A stretch of 64,000 nucleotides of DNA from Micromonospora sp. WMMD1128 (GCF_027497235.1 NZ_CP114902.1:2493501-2557500); one strand, 5' to 3'. Shown: positions 34,653 through 43,194, counted from the stretch's first letter. A program made the numbers and translations. Notes: generated by a model not told the origin, from the letters alone.

Positions 34653-35798
34653 TCAGCGGGCCAGGCCGACCAGGGCCGCGAGCCGGGCCACGTCGGCCGC
34701 CGCCGGGTCGCGCGGGGCGATCTCGGCGAGCAGGGTACGCGCGACCGGCCGGCACCGGACCTCGGCGGGCGCGATCCGGTCGGCGTCGACGAGCGCCTGC
34801 CCGGCGGCGGTGAGATCACCGGCCTGGAGGTACGCGCGGGCGGCGTCGACCAGGTGGGCGGCCCGGTGCTCGGCGGGAAGTCGACGCCACCCGTCGGTGC
34901 GCACGGCATGCTCGTGCCGGTGCACCGCCTCGGCGTGCTCGCCGAGTGCGAGCGCGGCGAGGAAGCGGGCCAGCAGCACGACTGTGGGATTGAACTCGGT
35001 GTGATGCGGGCCGTCGTCGGCCGTACCCCGATCGGCAAGCGCGGCGGCGTGGCCGAGCAGGTCGTCGGCGTGGCGGCGGTCGCCACCACCGGCGGCGGCT
35101 ACGGCGGCCTGGACGAGCAGCGTTCCGCGTACCCCATGATCGGTGGTGGTGTCGACGGCCGCGAGGGCGGCGGTGCGGGCGAGGTGGTCGCGGCCCAGGG
35201 CGCGCAGCGCCTCGGCGACGGCGATGGTCGCGGCGGCGGCGCGAGCCGGATCACCGGCGGCGGCGACGGCCCGGTCGGCGGCCAGCCAGGCGAGGTCGGC
35301 CTCGCCGAGCTTGACCAGCACCGAGGCGGTGAGCCGGTACGCCGGCGGCAGCAGGGCGGGGGTGCCGTGGGCGGCGTCCAGCAGGGCAGGCAACGCGCGC
35401 AGAAGCTGGGCGTAGTGGGCATGCTGGTAGGTCAGCCAGGCGTGCGCGACGTGCCGTTGGACCGTGTCCGGCGGTGCCGTCGGCCCGGCCGGGCGGTGGT
35501 AGCGGGCGAGCGCGGCGCGGACCGCCTCCACGCCGTCCAACCCGGACGCCGCAGTCGGCGCGGGCCGGCGCGGATCGAGCAGGACCGCCGGGTCCACGCG
35601 GAGCACCTCGGCGATCTCCTGGATCACCGAGTAGCGGTCGAGGGCACGCACGCCGCGTTCGACCTTGTCGACCCAGCTCTTCGACTTGCCGAGCCGGTCG
35701 GCGAGCATCTGCTGGGTCATCCGCCGCCGGGCCCGCCAGCGGGCCACCCGCCGCCCGATCGGCGCCTCGTCGGTGTCCCGCAGCCGTTGCCCGGTCAC
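34653..35798 (-). CDS. XRE-family regulator with TPR-like C-terminus
   Basis: 381 aa. The helix-turn-helix lies at about residues 10-65 (RRVARWRARRRMTQQMLADRL, then GKSKSWVDKVERGVRAL). The remaining 300 residues are Ala-rich helical repeats of the type found in actinobacterial XRE/TPR regulators, which may sense a peptide or small ligand. GTG 35798 overlaps the TGA of the small upstream membrane-protein gene, so the two are coupled. Confidence 0.82.
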   Translation of the reverse strand: MTGQRLRDTDEAPIGRRVARWRARRRMTQQMLADRLGKSKSWVDKVERGVRALDRYSVIQEIAEVLRVDPAVLLDPRRPAPTAASGLDGVEAVRAALARYHRPAGPTAPPDTVQRHVAHAWLTYQHAHYAQLLRALPALLDAAHGTPALLPPAYRLTASVLVKLGEADLAWLAADRAVAAAGDPARAAAATIAVAEALRALGRDHLARTAALAAVDTTTDHGVRGTLLVQAAVAAAGGGDRRHADDLLGHAAALADRGTADDGPHHTEFNPTVVLLARFLAALALGEHAEAVHRHEHAVRTDGWRRLPAEHRAAHLVDAARAYLQAGDLTAAGQALVDADRIAPAEVRCRPVARTLLAEIAPRDPAAADVARLAALVGLAR

Positions 35799-35944
35799 CG
35801 CTGCCGCTCCACGGGCGGGCGCATGGCCTCGGTGGACTGTCCACAGCGCGGACACCAGCGGGACTTCACCCGGAACGCGAGCAGGCCGAGCAGGAACCCC
35901 GGCACCAGCCCACCGAACACCACCGACACGGCGTGGGAAACCAC
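35795..35944 (-). CDS. Small membrane protein with CPRCG motif (49 aa)
   Basis: A reading frame with AGGAGG 8 bases before GTG 35944 and a stop that overlaps the start of the XRE gene. The product has one hydrophobic helix (about residues 5-24, AVSVVFGGLVPGFLLGLLAF), then RVKSRWCPRCGQST, a potential half zinc-binding site, and a short basic tail. No known function; membrane localisation with the motif facing the cytosol is inferred from the positive-inside rule. Coupling suggests it works with the regulator. Confidence 0.72.
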   Translation of the reverse strand: MVSHAVSVVFGGLVPGFLLGLLAFRVKSRWCPRCGQSTEAMRPPVERQR

Positions 35945-36071
35945 GAGCGCTCACCTCCTGTGTCGCAGGTCCCACATAGAGTGAAACCGCATCCGCTGCC
36001 CGCTGGTAGTTCGTCTGCCCATCGGGCATGTGGAACACGTTGAACGCAGACCGAGCACGGAAGGCCGGTGA

Positions 36072-37484
36072 ATGACGCGGGCACCGAAGCAGCGCAACGA
36101 ACGTTTGCGAGACGCGATCAGAGAGTGCGCATGGTCGTACGACGCCTGCGCGTGCGCCGTACGCGCCGTCGCTCGCGAGAACGGCGAGGCGCTGTTCTCC
36201 TGCGACAGGTCACACGTTGGGCATTGGGTTGCCGGGGTGAAGCCAAGCGGTAGCACCGCCCGCTATCTCGCCGAGGCGATCTCCCGCAGGCTCGGCCGGG
36301 TAGCCGATCCGGCCTGTCTCGGGCTCCTCAGAGGCGATAGCCTTGAGCCTGACCTAGACGGCCTGGATTGGTGGGGACATGCACCGGCCATCGATCTCCT
36401 GACAGTCGGGAGGGCCGACTTGGAGCGACGAGCGTTCGGGCTCACCGCCCTGTACTCGCTGGCGGCGCTCGCTGTGCCACTGGAATCCTGGCAGGAGATC
36501 GCGGACCGGGGCCGGCGTGCACAGGGTGGTAACGTCGCCGTCGGTCCCCGGGAGATCGACGCGGTACGGGACATGCTGACCGTGTTCAGCACCGCTGACG
36601 AACGGTTCGGTGGAGGACACGCCCGGCTCGCCGTGGTCCAGTACCTCACCTCCGACGTGGCCGGCTTTCTGCAGGGGCGGTTCTCTTCCGACCGCGACCG
36701 GGTGGCGATGTTCAGCGCTGCCGCCGAGATGACCTACCTCGCCGGCTGGAAAGCCTTCGACTCATCCCTGCACGGGCTCGCCCAGCGCTACTACGTCCAG
36801 TCGCTGCGCCTCGCGAACGAGGCAGACGATCGGGCCCTCGCCGGCTTCACGCTGCGCGCGATGGCACACCAGGCGGTCGACCTCGGCCATGGCCAGGAGG
36901 CCCTTCAACTCGCCAACTCGTCCATCGAATGGTCGAAGGGTAGGACAACGCCGGCCGCGACCGCGCTGTTCACCATCGTCAGCGCCCGGGGACATGGGGC
37001 AACGGGCGACAGCACCCGCACGTCGGCGGCGATTCGTGCGGCCGAAGCGCATCTCGCGGACGCCTCACCCGATGACGAGCCGACCTGGATCAGGACCAGC
37101 GGGTTCACCGAAACCTCCCTCGCCAGCCAAGCCGGTCAAGCCTTGCGGGACCTTGGCGACCTCCCGGCGGCCGAGGCCCAACTCCGGCGGTCGATCGCGA
37201 CCCGGGACACCGAGGCGTACCGCCGCACTCACACGTTGACCCTTGCCAACCTCGCCGACGTCCAATGCGCTCAGGGACGGCTGCGGGGCGCGGTCGAGAA
37301 CTGGAACCGTGCAATGGACGCGATGGCGGGGGTTCAGTCCGGGCGGGCGTCCGCAGCGGTAAAGAACATCAGGACGCGACTCGGCAGCCTCGGCGCACGG
37401 CTGCCCTCCTTCGCCAAGCGACTCGATCAGCGGGCCGCCGCGTTCGCCAAGGGAACGACCACGGGAGGACAGGTGACGCCCTGA
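36072..37484 (+). CDS. XRE-like regulator with tetratricopeptide repeats
   Basis: 470-aa protein, divergent from the XRE operon. The N-terminal region of about 80 residues (LRDAIRECAWSYDACACAVRAVAREN, then VGHWVAGVKPSGSTARYLAEAIS) is an HTH-like module seen in Streptomyces and Micromonospora regulators. The rest is TPR-type helices (RYYVQSLRLANEADDRALAGFTLRAMAHQ, QALRDLGDLPAAEAQLRRSI, LANLADVQCAQGRLRGAVENWNRAM). G+C is visibly lower than in neighbours. GGAAGG precedes the ATG. Ligand and targets unknown. Confidence 0.78.
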   Translation: MTRAPKQRNERLRDAIRECAWSYDACACAVRAVARENGEALFSCDRSHVGHWVAGVKPSGSTARYLAEAISRRLGRVADPACLGLLRGDSLEPDLDGLDWWGHAPAIDLLTVGRADLERRAFGLTALYSLAALAVPLESWQEIADRGRRAQGGNVAVGPREIDAVRDMLTVFSTADERFGGGHARLAVVQYLTSDVAGFLQGRFSSDRDRVAMFSAAAEMTYLAGWKAFDSSLHGLAQRYYVQSLRLANEADDRALAGFTLRAMAHQAVDLGHGQEALQLANSSIEWSKGRTTPAATALFTIVSARGHGATGDSTRTSAAIRAAEAHLADASPDDEPTWIRTSGFTETSLASQAGQALRDLGDLPAAEAQLRRSIATRDTEAYRRTHTLTLANLADVQCAQGRLRGAVENWNRAMDAMAGVQSGRASAAVKNIRTRLGSLGARLPSFAKRLDQRAAAFAKGTTTGGQVTP

Positions 37485-37509
37485 AGCCAGGAGGGGAGTA
37501 CCGAAGTTG

Positions 37510-38130
37510 ATGTCTCCAAGCGCGGGTGCTGCGGTCCGGCCGGTTCGCAGACCCTACTCCCCGGGCGATGAGCAAATGATCATCGCGTCGGCGCTTCTGA
37601 GGGAAGTCCACCAGATCATGCGCTGGCGACGCGAGCGGGTGGCATGGTTGGCCGGTCGGGGCGAGGAGCAGTGGTCGATCGCGCTACCGCGAACTGCTGT
37701 GGCGGCTACCGTCTCCGCCGGGCAGACGTGGATGGTCTGGGACGGTGACGAGCCGGTAGCCACCATCACGCTCACCGCCTATGTGGACGTGGACGGCTTG
37801 TGGAAGCCGGACCGGGATCCGGAGGCGCTGTGGTATCCGGAGGATGACCCGGCCGACGCGCTGTACGCAGCCAAAATGATCATCCCACTCGCTCATGCGG
37901 GCCAGAATCTCGGCGGCGAGTTGTTGGACTGGGCCGGCGGTCGGGCGTACGACGCCGGGCTGACCTGGCTGCGGCTCGACGCCTGGATCACGAACCGCCG
38001 CCTGCATGACTACTACCGCCGACAGGGCTTCCGGCACGTTCGCACCATCGAGTCGCGCGTCTCCGGTGCGTGCTTTCAGCGGCCTTCCCAGCCCTATCGG
38101 GACGGCCGACTCAAGACCGAGGCAGCCTGA
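37510..38130 (+). CDS. GNAT-family N-acetyltransferase
   Basis: 206 aa. The core fold is seen as WMVWDGDEPVATITL (strand), AAKMIIPLAHAGQNLGGELLDWA (acetyl-CoA loop in a Q-x-x-G-x-G-like form, QNLGGE), LTWLRLDAWITN, and LHDYYRRQGFRHVRTI at the C-terminal end. ATG 37510 with GGAGGGG about 13 bases upstream; a TTG directly before is less likely. It follows the TPR regulator by 25 bp, so may be co-transcribed. Substrate unknown. Confidence 0.85.
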   Translation: MSPSAGAAVRPVRRPYSPGDEQMIIASALLREVHQIMRWRRERVAWLAGRGEEQWSIALPRTAVAATVSAGQTWMVWDGDEPVATITLTAYVDVDGLWKPDRDPEALWYPEDDPADALYAAKMIIPLAHAGQNLGGELLDWAGGRAYDAGLTWLRLDAWITNRRLHDYYRRQGFRHVRTIESRVSGACFQRPSQPYRDGRLKTEAA

Positions 38131-38167
38131 GCGGGCCGAGTCATCCGTCGATGCGTGATCTGCCTGA

Positions 38168-38284
38168 GGATCGAGCCGTGACCTGGCGTGGCTGTCGGCG
38201 GCGTACGACAATCTGAGGACGCTGGCACGGTCGCCGGCCGAGTCGGTGACGTTCATCAAGGAGCTGAGCAAACATGGAACGTGA
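38168..38284 (+). pseudogene. C-terminal remnant of XRE/DUF5753 regulator
   Basis: A 38-codon frame closed upstream by a stop at 38165-38167 encodes DLAWLSAAYDNLRTLARSP and AESVTFIKELSKHGT, the usual tail of DUF5753-containing XRE regulators (typically ending in a YDxLRxxALSPxES pattern). Its stop overlaps the start of the DUF397 gene, the normal layout of such pairs. The HTH and most of the ligand domain are gone. Confidence 0.65.
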
Positions 38285-38462
38285 CGCCTGGCGCAAGTCG
38301 AGCCGATCCGGCAACAACGGGCAGTGCGTCGAGGTGCGGGACCGGGGCGTCGTGGTCGACGTGCGCGACTCCAAGGCCCCCGCGGCCGGGATGTTGAGCT
38401 TCGACACCGCGGCCTGGGGCGCGTTCGTCGACAACCTGAAGCTGCGAGGCGAGCGCCCGTAG
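38274..38462 (+). CDS. DUF397 protein
   Basis: 62-aa protein beginning ERDAWRKSSRSGNNGQCVEV and continuing VVDVRDSKAPAAGMLSFDTAAW, a full DUF397 domain. These small proteins are normally encoded just after an XRE regulator of the DUF5753 type and act with it in developmental or antibiotic control (BldB-related family context). Here the partner is reduced to a remnant, so this is an orphan that may still serve another XRE protein. AAGGAG at 38259-38264 precedes the ATG. Confidence 0.88.
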   Translation: MERDAWRKSSRSGNNGQCVEVRDRGVVVDVRDSKAPAAGMLSFDTAAWGAFVDNLKLRGERP

Positions 38463-38990
38463 CCTGACTACCGCCTTGCAGAGCGAGACAGTGAGTCTTC
38501 CGACGCCCAGGGTTTCCTCGTTGAATCGCGGATCTTCGGCATGTCGGTACCGGCCGAGGCCGAACAGTTGACGATTGCGGCCGAGTACCGCGGCGGCGTC
38601 GACGGTTCACCGTACGACTTAAGTCGCAATCCCGCTAATTTCCGGTCCTTCGAGCGGACCAGTCCTGGTATGGGCGGGCCGGGGCGGTGGGTGAGCTGGT
38701 CGGTGGGTCGTTCGGCGCGGTAGGAGTTGTGTCGGGCACGTTGATCAAGCGGGGGCCGTCGGTGCAGGCGTGGCGGGTTGGGCCGGTCGCGACGCTCGTC
38801 GAGGGCGTCGATGAGGGCTTCATTCAGGTGTCATCTGCTGTTCGACCAGGTCGCGCGGCCCGAGAACTGGAATCAGGCCGTGGGATGCGGTGGCGGGGAT
38901 GCAGTCCGCGTCGAACACTCCGTACGCCTCGCATCTGAACACGGTCGCCCAAAGCCCGTGGATAAGCGTTTGACCAAGGAAGGATGGGAG
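38463..38990. other. 528-bp gap with degenerate coding remnants
   Basis: No intact gene. Two overlapping plus-strand frames look protein-like and seem joined by a frameshift near 38830-38840: the first gives GELVGGSFGAVGVVSGTLIK, the second LLFDQVARPENWNQ and SEHGRPKPVDKRLTKEGWEL ending at 39014. I do not recognise the parent protein. Lower G+C than average suggests acquired or decaying DNA. Confidence 0.4.
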
Positions 38991-39623
38991 CTAGTGAAGA
39001 AGAAAACCGATTAGGAATCCGACGACCACCGCTATAGAGCCGGCCGTCAGTAGGACTGTCCGCATCTGTCTGAGAGAAAGCATGCTCGCGTCCATCGGGA
39101 GGACTCTGGCCGGTCGGGCGCCCCCGGTCCGCTTCCAGTCAAATCCGTTCGAGTCCGTGAAAGTTATCTCCAAATCAATCCTTGGAGCTAGCCGATTGCC
39201 CTCTGGTTCAGGCAATGGATCAAATAGGGCAAGGCTGCCCTTGACTTCCCCACGCAAAATTTGTAATCGGCTGGGCCATGTCAGGCCAAATCCCTGATAG
39301 ACATGCCGAAGCTCGAGGCTGAGCACGGGTGCGGCACTGAAGTTGACGACGCTGTAAGCCGCGTGGGTGTATTCCGAGTCATCGTTCATGGCGCGGCGAA
39401 GCCCGGTAAACGTGGCGACGACAAGCCTTGCTTGTGCCTCTTCGGCATCTGCCTTTTCTTCGCGACGCACTCGCTTCTCATGCCGAAACAGTAGGCCGGC
39501 GAATATTACGGCGACCGTGGACATGACCAGCCCGGCGAGGCTTCCCCAAGCCTGCATCCAGTCGGTGATCTTCGGCGCTTCCTCGGTGAGCACGGGAACA
39601 GGATACGGCCTCCCGTCCACCAA
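38991..39623 (-). CDS. Two-helix membrane protein of unknown function
   Basis: Up to 210 aa. One hydrophobic helix near the N-terminus (about 26-45, GSLAGLVMSTVAVIFAGLLF), a charged coiled segment (HEKRVRREEKADAEEAQARL), a soluble middle of about 130 residues rich in beta structure, and a second helix at the C-terminus (TVLLTAGSIAVVVGFLIGFLL). The middle would be cytosolic between the helices. G+C is lower than in neighbouring genes. The start is uncertain: TTG 39623, GTG 39620 and GTG 39590 are possible. Confidence 0.7.
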   Translation of the reverse strand: MVDGRPYPVPVLTEEAPKITDWMQAWGSLAGLVMSTVAVIFAGLLFRHEKRVRREEKADAEEAQARLVVATFTGLRRAMNDDSEYTHAAYSVVNFSAAPVLSLELRHVYQGFGLTWPSRLQILRGEVKGSLALFDPLPEPEGNRLAPRIDLEITFTDSNGFDWKRTGGARPARVLPMDASMLSLRQMRTVLLTAGSIAVVVGFLIGFLLH

Positions 39624-39848
39624 GGACGGTATTTATCCAGATGATTCCACGAGGCGACGGCCAAGGTTTAGATCCGGCTGGGATTGTCGGCTCTGCGAAC
39701 TTGGCCCCGGTCTTTCACTAAGGGTCGTTCACGTGCGGTTCGACGCGATAGTGCGCGGCCCGTCGACCACGGCGCTGGGGTTCGTGTGCTGGCCGGATGG
39801 GTGCACCGGTGAACATCGAGTGGACGGAGTGGCAGAGACCGCCGCTGA

Positions 39849-40445
39849 TCAGGGCTCGCGGGCGCCGTAGAGGCGCAGGATGCTGTGGCGCAGCGCTGCC
39901 ACCGTCTGCGTGGTGGTCATGCGGCCGGCGGCAACCTCGCCGCCGGCCGCATGACCGAGCGCGATGGTCGCGGAGACCAACCAGGCCGGGCTGAGGGTGT
40001 CGTCGAACTCGCCGGTGGCCTGGCCATGCCTGATCAGCCGCTCCAGGCGCTCGTTGACTGCGGCATGCTGGCGGTCGGACTCCGCCTGCTCGGTCGCGGT
40101 CGCCGAGGGGTGCAAGAGCAGCGGGTACCGGTCGAAGAGCCGCCAGGTGACGTCCAGCCAGCGCAGCAGCGCCTCGGTGACAGTGTCGCTGTCCACGTCG
40201 GCGGCGTCGAGGGCGGCGACGGCTTCGGCGGTGATGCGGTCGACGACCGCGGCCACCAGCAGTGGCCGGGACGGGTAGTGGGCGTACACGGTTTGGCGGG
40301 TGACGCCGGCTGCGGCGGCGACCTGTTCCACCTTCGCGTCCGGGTGCCGACCGAGCACCTGGACGGCGGCGTCGAGTACAGCGGCGGCGCTGCGCTCGGC
40401 GTCCGAACGCCGCCGTCGGCGTCGACCACCTGTCATCTCTGACAT
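39849..40445 (-). CDS. TetR-family transcriptional repressor
   Basis: 198 aa. The HTH is at about residues 15-65 (SAAAVLDAAVQVLGRHPDAK, then VEQVAAAAGVTRQTVYAHYPSR); the C-terminal ligand domain is all-helical. A basic run GGRRRRRRSD precedes the HTH. ATG 40445 or 40436 could be the start. It is divergent from the SnoaL-like gene with a 69-bp AT-rich gap, the usual layout for a repressor and its target. Confidence 0.88.
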   Translation of the reverse strand: MSEMTGGRRRRRRSDAERSAAAVLDAAVQVLGRHPDAKVEQVAAAAGVTRQTVYAHYPSRPLLVAAVVDRITAEAVAALDAADVDSDTVTEALLRWLDVTWRLFDRYPLLLHPSATATEQAESDRQHAAVNERLERLIRHGQATGEFDDTLSPAWLVSATIALGHAAGGEVAAGRMTTTQTVAALRHSILRLYGAREP

Positions 40446-40514
40446 GTTGTATAACTTACCGCCCGACATTATCGTAGACACGCCGTCAAAGATAAGTCGT
40501 TTCAGGGAGATCAG
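40446..40514. promoter_or_regulatory. TetR/SnoaL divergent promoter with possible operator
   Basis: A short AT-rich gap. ACATTATC and GATAAGT (about 40465-40498) form an imperfect inverted repeat around 17 nt, a candidate TetR operator that could control both genes. Confidence 0.45.
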
Positions 40515-40889
40515 ATGACGCCCCGTACCGATCTGGCCGGCTATCTGATCCGCTATCCCCAGGAGGCGGGGTTGGGCGACGAGGATCCGGCGACTGTGCT
40601 TGACCGCTACCACACGCCGGACTACGAGCTGGTCAACGACGGCGTGCTGCTGGACCGGAAGCGGCTGCTGGATCACATCCGCCCGGCCCGCAAACGGGCA
40701 GTTGGTCTCCGTGTCGAGGTGGAGCAGGCGCTGGTGGACGGCGACCATGTCGCCGCCCGGTACCGGCTCATCGCGGAGCTGCGTAAGGGCGCCACGATCA
40801 CCACGGAGATCTACATGTTCGGGGAGTTGGCTGCCGACGGTCGGCTGCGCCGCGCCGTCCAAGCCACCCGGACGATCCCATCCGCATAG
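40515..40889 (+). CDS. SnoaL/NTF2-like protein
   Basis: 124 aa with the small cone-shaped NTF2 fold pattern: helix ATVLDRYHTPDYELVNDGVLL, then strands VGLRVEVEQALVDGDHVAARYRLIAEL and ITTEIYMFGELAADGRL. Members bind or isomerise small hydrophobic substrates, or have no catalytic role. Likely controlled by the divergent TetR repressor. ATG with GGGAGA upstream. Confidence 0.82.
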   Translation: MTPRTDLAGYLIRYPQEAGLGDEDPATVLDRYHTPDYELVNDGVLLDRKRLLDHIRPARKRAVGLRVEVEQALVDGDHVAARYRLIAELRKGATITTEIYMFGELAADGRLRRAVQATRTIPSA

Positions 40890-40902
40890 TTCCACAGGTA
40901 CG

Positions 40903-41412
40903 TCAAGCGGCGCCTCGACGGCGATGACCTCGGAGAGTCCCCTGTCCGGTCGCTCGTGCCGCAGTGGAAGATGTGGCGGCCAGCTCGGGCCGCGCCGGTA
41001 GGAAGACGGTGGGGACGCCCAACGACTGGTTCATCGCGGCGAGCCGTTGTTCGGCCTGGAGGTCGGTGGTGTTCCGCACGCCTCGCACGATCACTCCCGC
41101 GCCGTGTCGACGGCAGTAGGCGGCGGTCAACCCGCTCCACGCCGCCACGGTCACCGTGGTCCACCCGGTCGGCAGGACGGCCCGAACGGCGGCGGCCCGC
41201 TGTTCCGGGTCGCTGCCCGGCTGCTTGTCACCGTTGATCGCGACGAGCACGATCACCTCGTCGAAGAGGGCGCGTGCCCGCTCCACCACGTCCAGGTGTC
41301 CGGGCGTGAAGGGATTGAAGGTGCCGGGATAGACGGCCCGGACGGGCGCGCGCCCCGCGGTCCGCCGCGCCGGGCGTGAGCGTGTCACCGGTTCGGCTGT
41401 CTCGGTCCGCAT
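40903..41412 (-). CDS. Phosphopantetheine adenylyltransferase-like protein (CoaD paralogue)
   Basis: 169-aa nucleotidyltransferase. After a 27-residue extension it shows VRAVYPGTFNPFTPGHLDVVERA with the TPGH nucleotide-binding motif, VIVLVAINGDKQPG, GVIVRGVRNTTDLQAEQRLAAMN and VPTVFLPA, all CoaD landmarks. The C-terminal ISSTxVR motif, which binds ATP, is changed to TSSTAAR, and the final helix is replaced by a basic tail (LRGHRRRGAA). It is therefore either a diverged paralogue with another substrate or a decaying copy; the housekeeping coaD is expected elsewhere. Confidence 0.72.
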   Translation of the reverse strand: MRTETAEPVTRSRPARRTAGRAPVRAVYPGTFNPFTPGHLDVVERARALFDEVIVLVAINGDKQPGSDPEQRAAAVRAVLPTGWTTVTVAAWSGLTAAYCRRHGAGVIVRGVRNTTDLQAEQRLAAMNQSLGVPTVFLPARPELAATSSTAARATGQGTLRGHRRRGAA

Positions 41413-41994
41413 GGCCCGACTGTAGGTGCCGCCACCGGCGGTTGGTGTCCCGACCTGATCGCCGGCCGGCGTGAGGCAGGGACCGGCGAGGATCTCGGTC
41501 GCGACGGTAGCGGTGCGGGCGGCATCGCCCGTTTCTTGCAGCGGGGGGCGGGCGGGCGGCGACGAGCGAGGGCTTTGGGTGCACCTGTTGTCGCGGGAGC
41601 GACAACAGGTGCACCCAAAGGGGGCCTGGTCGAGGGTGCGGTCGGGTGAGTCGTTTCTGCTCTCAGCTCGAAAGGCACCGGAGAGCCGGGCCCCGGGCAC
41701 CGGAGAGCCGGGCGCCAGAGAGTTGCCGGCGGCTGGTCGACGCCCCGGCCGGAAGGGTGACTGTCCTCAATGGCAGGGTCATCACGGCGCTCAGGAGAAG
41801 GGCGCGACGGTATTTCTTCGTGACGCGAACTAAAGGCGGGTTGATCGTGGGTGCCGAAGTGGTGGCATCGGCGGAGCCAGACTCGTCCGGACGCGCTCAT
41901 CGCTGCCATTTGTCCAGTTCGCGGGTCGGGGTGCCGGGCCCGCGAGACCAGATCGTGACTTGACGCAATAGTTCGTTCGCCGTAGGAAGGAAGT
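41413..41994. other. 582-bp gap with a perfect 22-bp inverted repeat
   Basis: Upstream of the ROK regulator. Contents: the hairpin 41573-41620, a direct repeat of GCACCGGAGAGCCGGGC (41675-41691 and 41697-41713), and a weak third relative of the CGCCACTTC palindrome (41841-41920, TTGATC then CCGAAGTGGTGGCATCG). No ORF with a ribosome site. Confidence 0.6.
41573..41620. repeat. Perfect 22-bp inverted repeat, 4-nt loop
   Basis: Arms 41573-41594 and 41599-41620 are exact complements (outer CTTTGGGTGCACC, inner TGTTGTCGC), loop GGGA. It is not followed by a T-run on either strand. Like the repeat at 12099-12171 it begins with CTTTG and contains TGCA. Confidence 0.85.
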
Positions 41995-43158
41995 GTGACA
42001 GACGTGGTGACCCCACCGACGAGCCCGGTGAGCCGAGAGCGGTCGAAGGAGATCAAGCGCAGCAGCGTGATCTCCGCCGCCCGCTCGGCCCGGGTGCTGT
42101 CCCGCGCCGAGCTGACCGAGCTGACCGGGCTGAGCCCCGCCACGCTCACCCCGCTGGTGCGGGACCTGATCGCCGAGGGCTACCTGATCGAGCGCGGCCC
42201 CGGCGCCTCCCGCGCCGGCCGTCCCCGCGCCATGCTGGAGTTCAACCCCCGGGCCGAGCTGGTCGCCGCCGTCGCGCTGGAGCCGGCCCGGATCAGCTGC
42301 GAGATCGCCGACAGCGACGGCGCCGTGATCGGCCACCGCGCGGTGCGGCGTACCGGTGACATCGTCGACCTCATCTGCACCGCCGTGCCGGAACTGGCCG
42401 GCGACGGGCTGCCCGCGCTGCGCGGCGTGGCCATCGCCGCGCCCGGCGTCTCCACCGGCGGCGCGGTCCGGCTCGCCCCCTCGGTCGGGCTGGTCGAGGC
42501 GCGCCCGGTGGGGGAGTCGGTGCAGCGGCGGCTGGGCGTGCCGGTGGTGATCGACAACGACGTGAACCTGATGGCCGCCGGTGAGCACTCCGCCGGCGCC
42601 GGGACCGACGTGGCAGACCTGCTCCTGCTGCACGTCGCCGACGGCATCGGCGCGGGCCTGGTGCTCGACGGGCAGGTCCGCCGGGGTGCCGGCGGCGCGG
42701 CCGGCGAGGTGGGCTTCCTGCCGCTCGACCCGGCCGACCGGGGGCACGACGGCATCGGCCCGTTCGAGGCGCGCTGGTCGGCCGGCGCGATCGCCGAGCG
42801 GGTGGTGGCCCTCGCGCCGGGCCGCCGGCCGTCCGCGCCGGTGCGGGCGCTCGTCGAGCTGGCCGCCACCGACGAGCGGGCCGCCGCGTACCTGGCCGAG
42901 GTGCTCACCGCCTGGGCCCGACTCATCGTCTCCTGCGCGTGCGTGATCGACCCCGGACGGGTGCTGCTCAGCGGCGCCGCGGCCGACCTCGACGACGACG
43001 CCGTGGAGCGGCTCCAGGCGCTGGTGTCCCTCGGCGCGCCCAGCCCGACCGAGGTCCGCCGTGCGGTCCTCGGTGACCAGGCGGTGCTGCATGGCGCGAT
43101 CAGCTACGCGCTCTCCGCCGCCGCGTCCGGTTTGTCCACCCTGTTACCCGCTCCCTGA
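41995..43158 (+). CDS. ROK-family transcriptional regulator (NagC/XylR-like)
   Basis: 387 aa. The N-terminal winged HTH is at about residues 12-70 (SRAELTELTGLSPATLTPLVRDLIAEGYLIERG), followed by an ASKHA sugar-binding fold with VVIDNDVNLMAAGE and LLLLHVADGIGAGLVLDG. The zinc-binding CxCGxxGC motif usual in ROK proteins is absent (GAGGAAGEVGFLPLDPADRG). It would repress the downstream transporter operon until the substrate or a phosphorylated form binds. GTG 41995 with AGGAAG upstream. 36 bp before the binding-protein gene. Confidence 0.87.
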   Translation: MTDVVTPPTSPVSRERSKEIKRSSVISAARSARVLSRAELTELTGLSPATLTPLVRDLIAEGYLIERGPGASRAGRPRAMLEFNPRAELVAAVALEPARISCEIADSDGAVIGHRAVRRTGDIVDLICTAVPELAGDGLPALRGVAIAAPGVSTGGAVRLAPSVGLVEARPVGESVQRRLGVPVVIDNDVNLMAAGEHSAGAGTDVADLLLLHVADGIGAGLVLDGQVRRGAGGAAGEVGFLPLDPADRGHDGIGPFEARWSAGAIAERVVALAPGRRPSAPVRALVELAATDERAAAYLAEVLTAWARLIVSCACVIDPGRVLLSGAAADLDDDAVERLQALVSLGAPSPTEVRRAVLGDQAVLHGAISYALSAAASGLSTLLPAP

Positions 43159-43194
43159 CCGCCTGACCACTCAAAACACCCTCGGAGGTACCCC

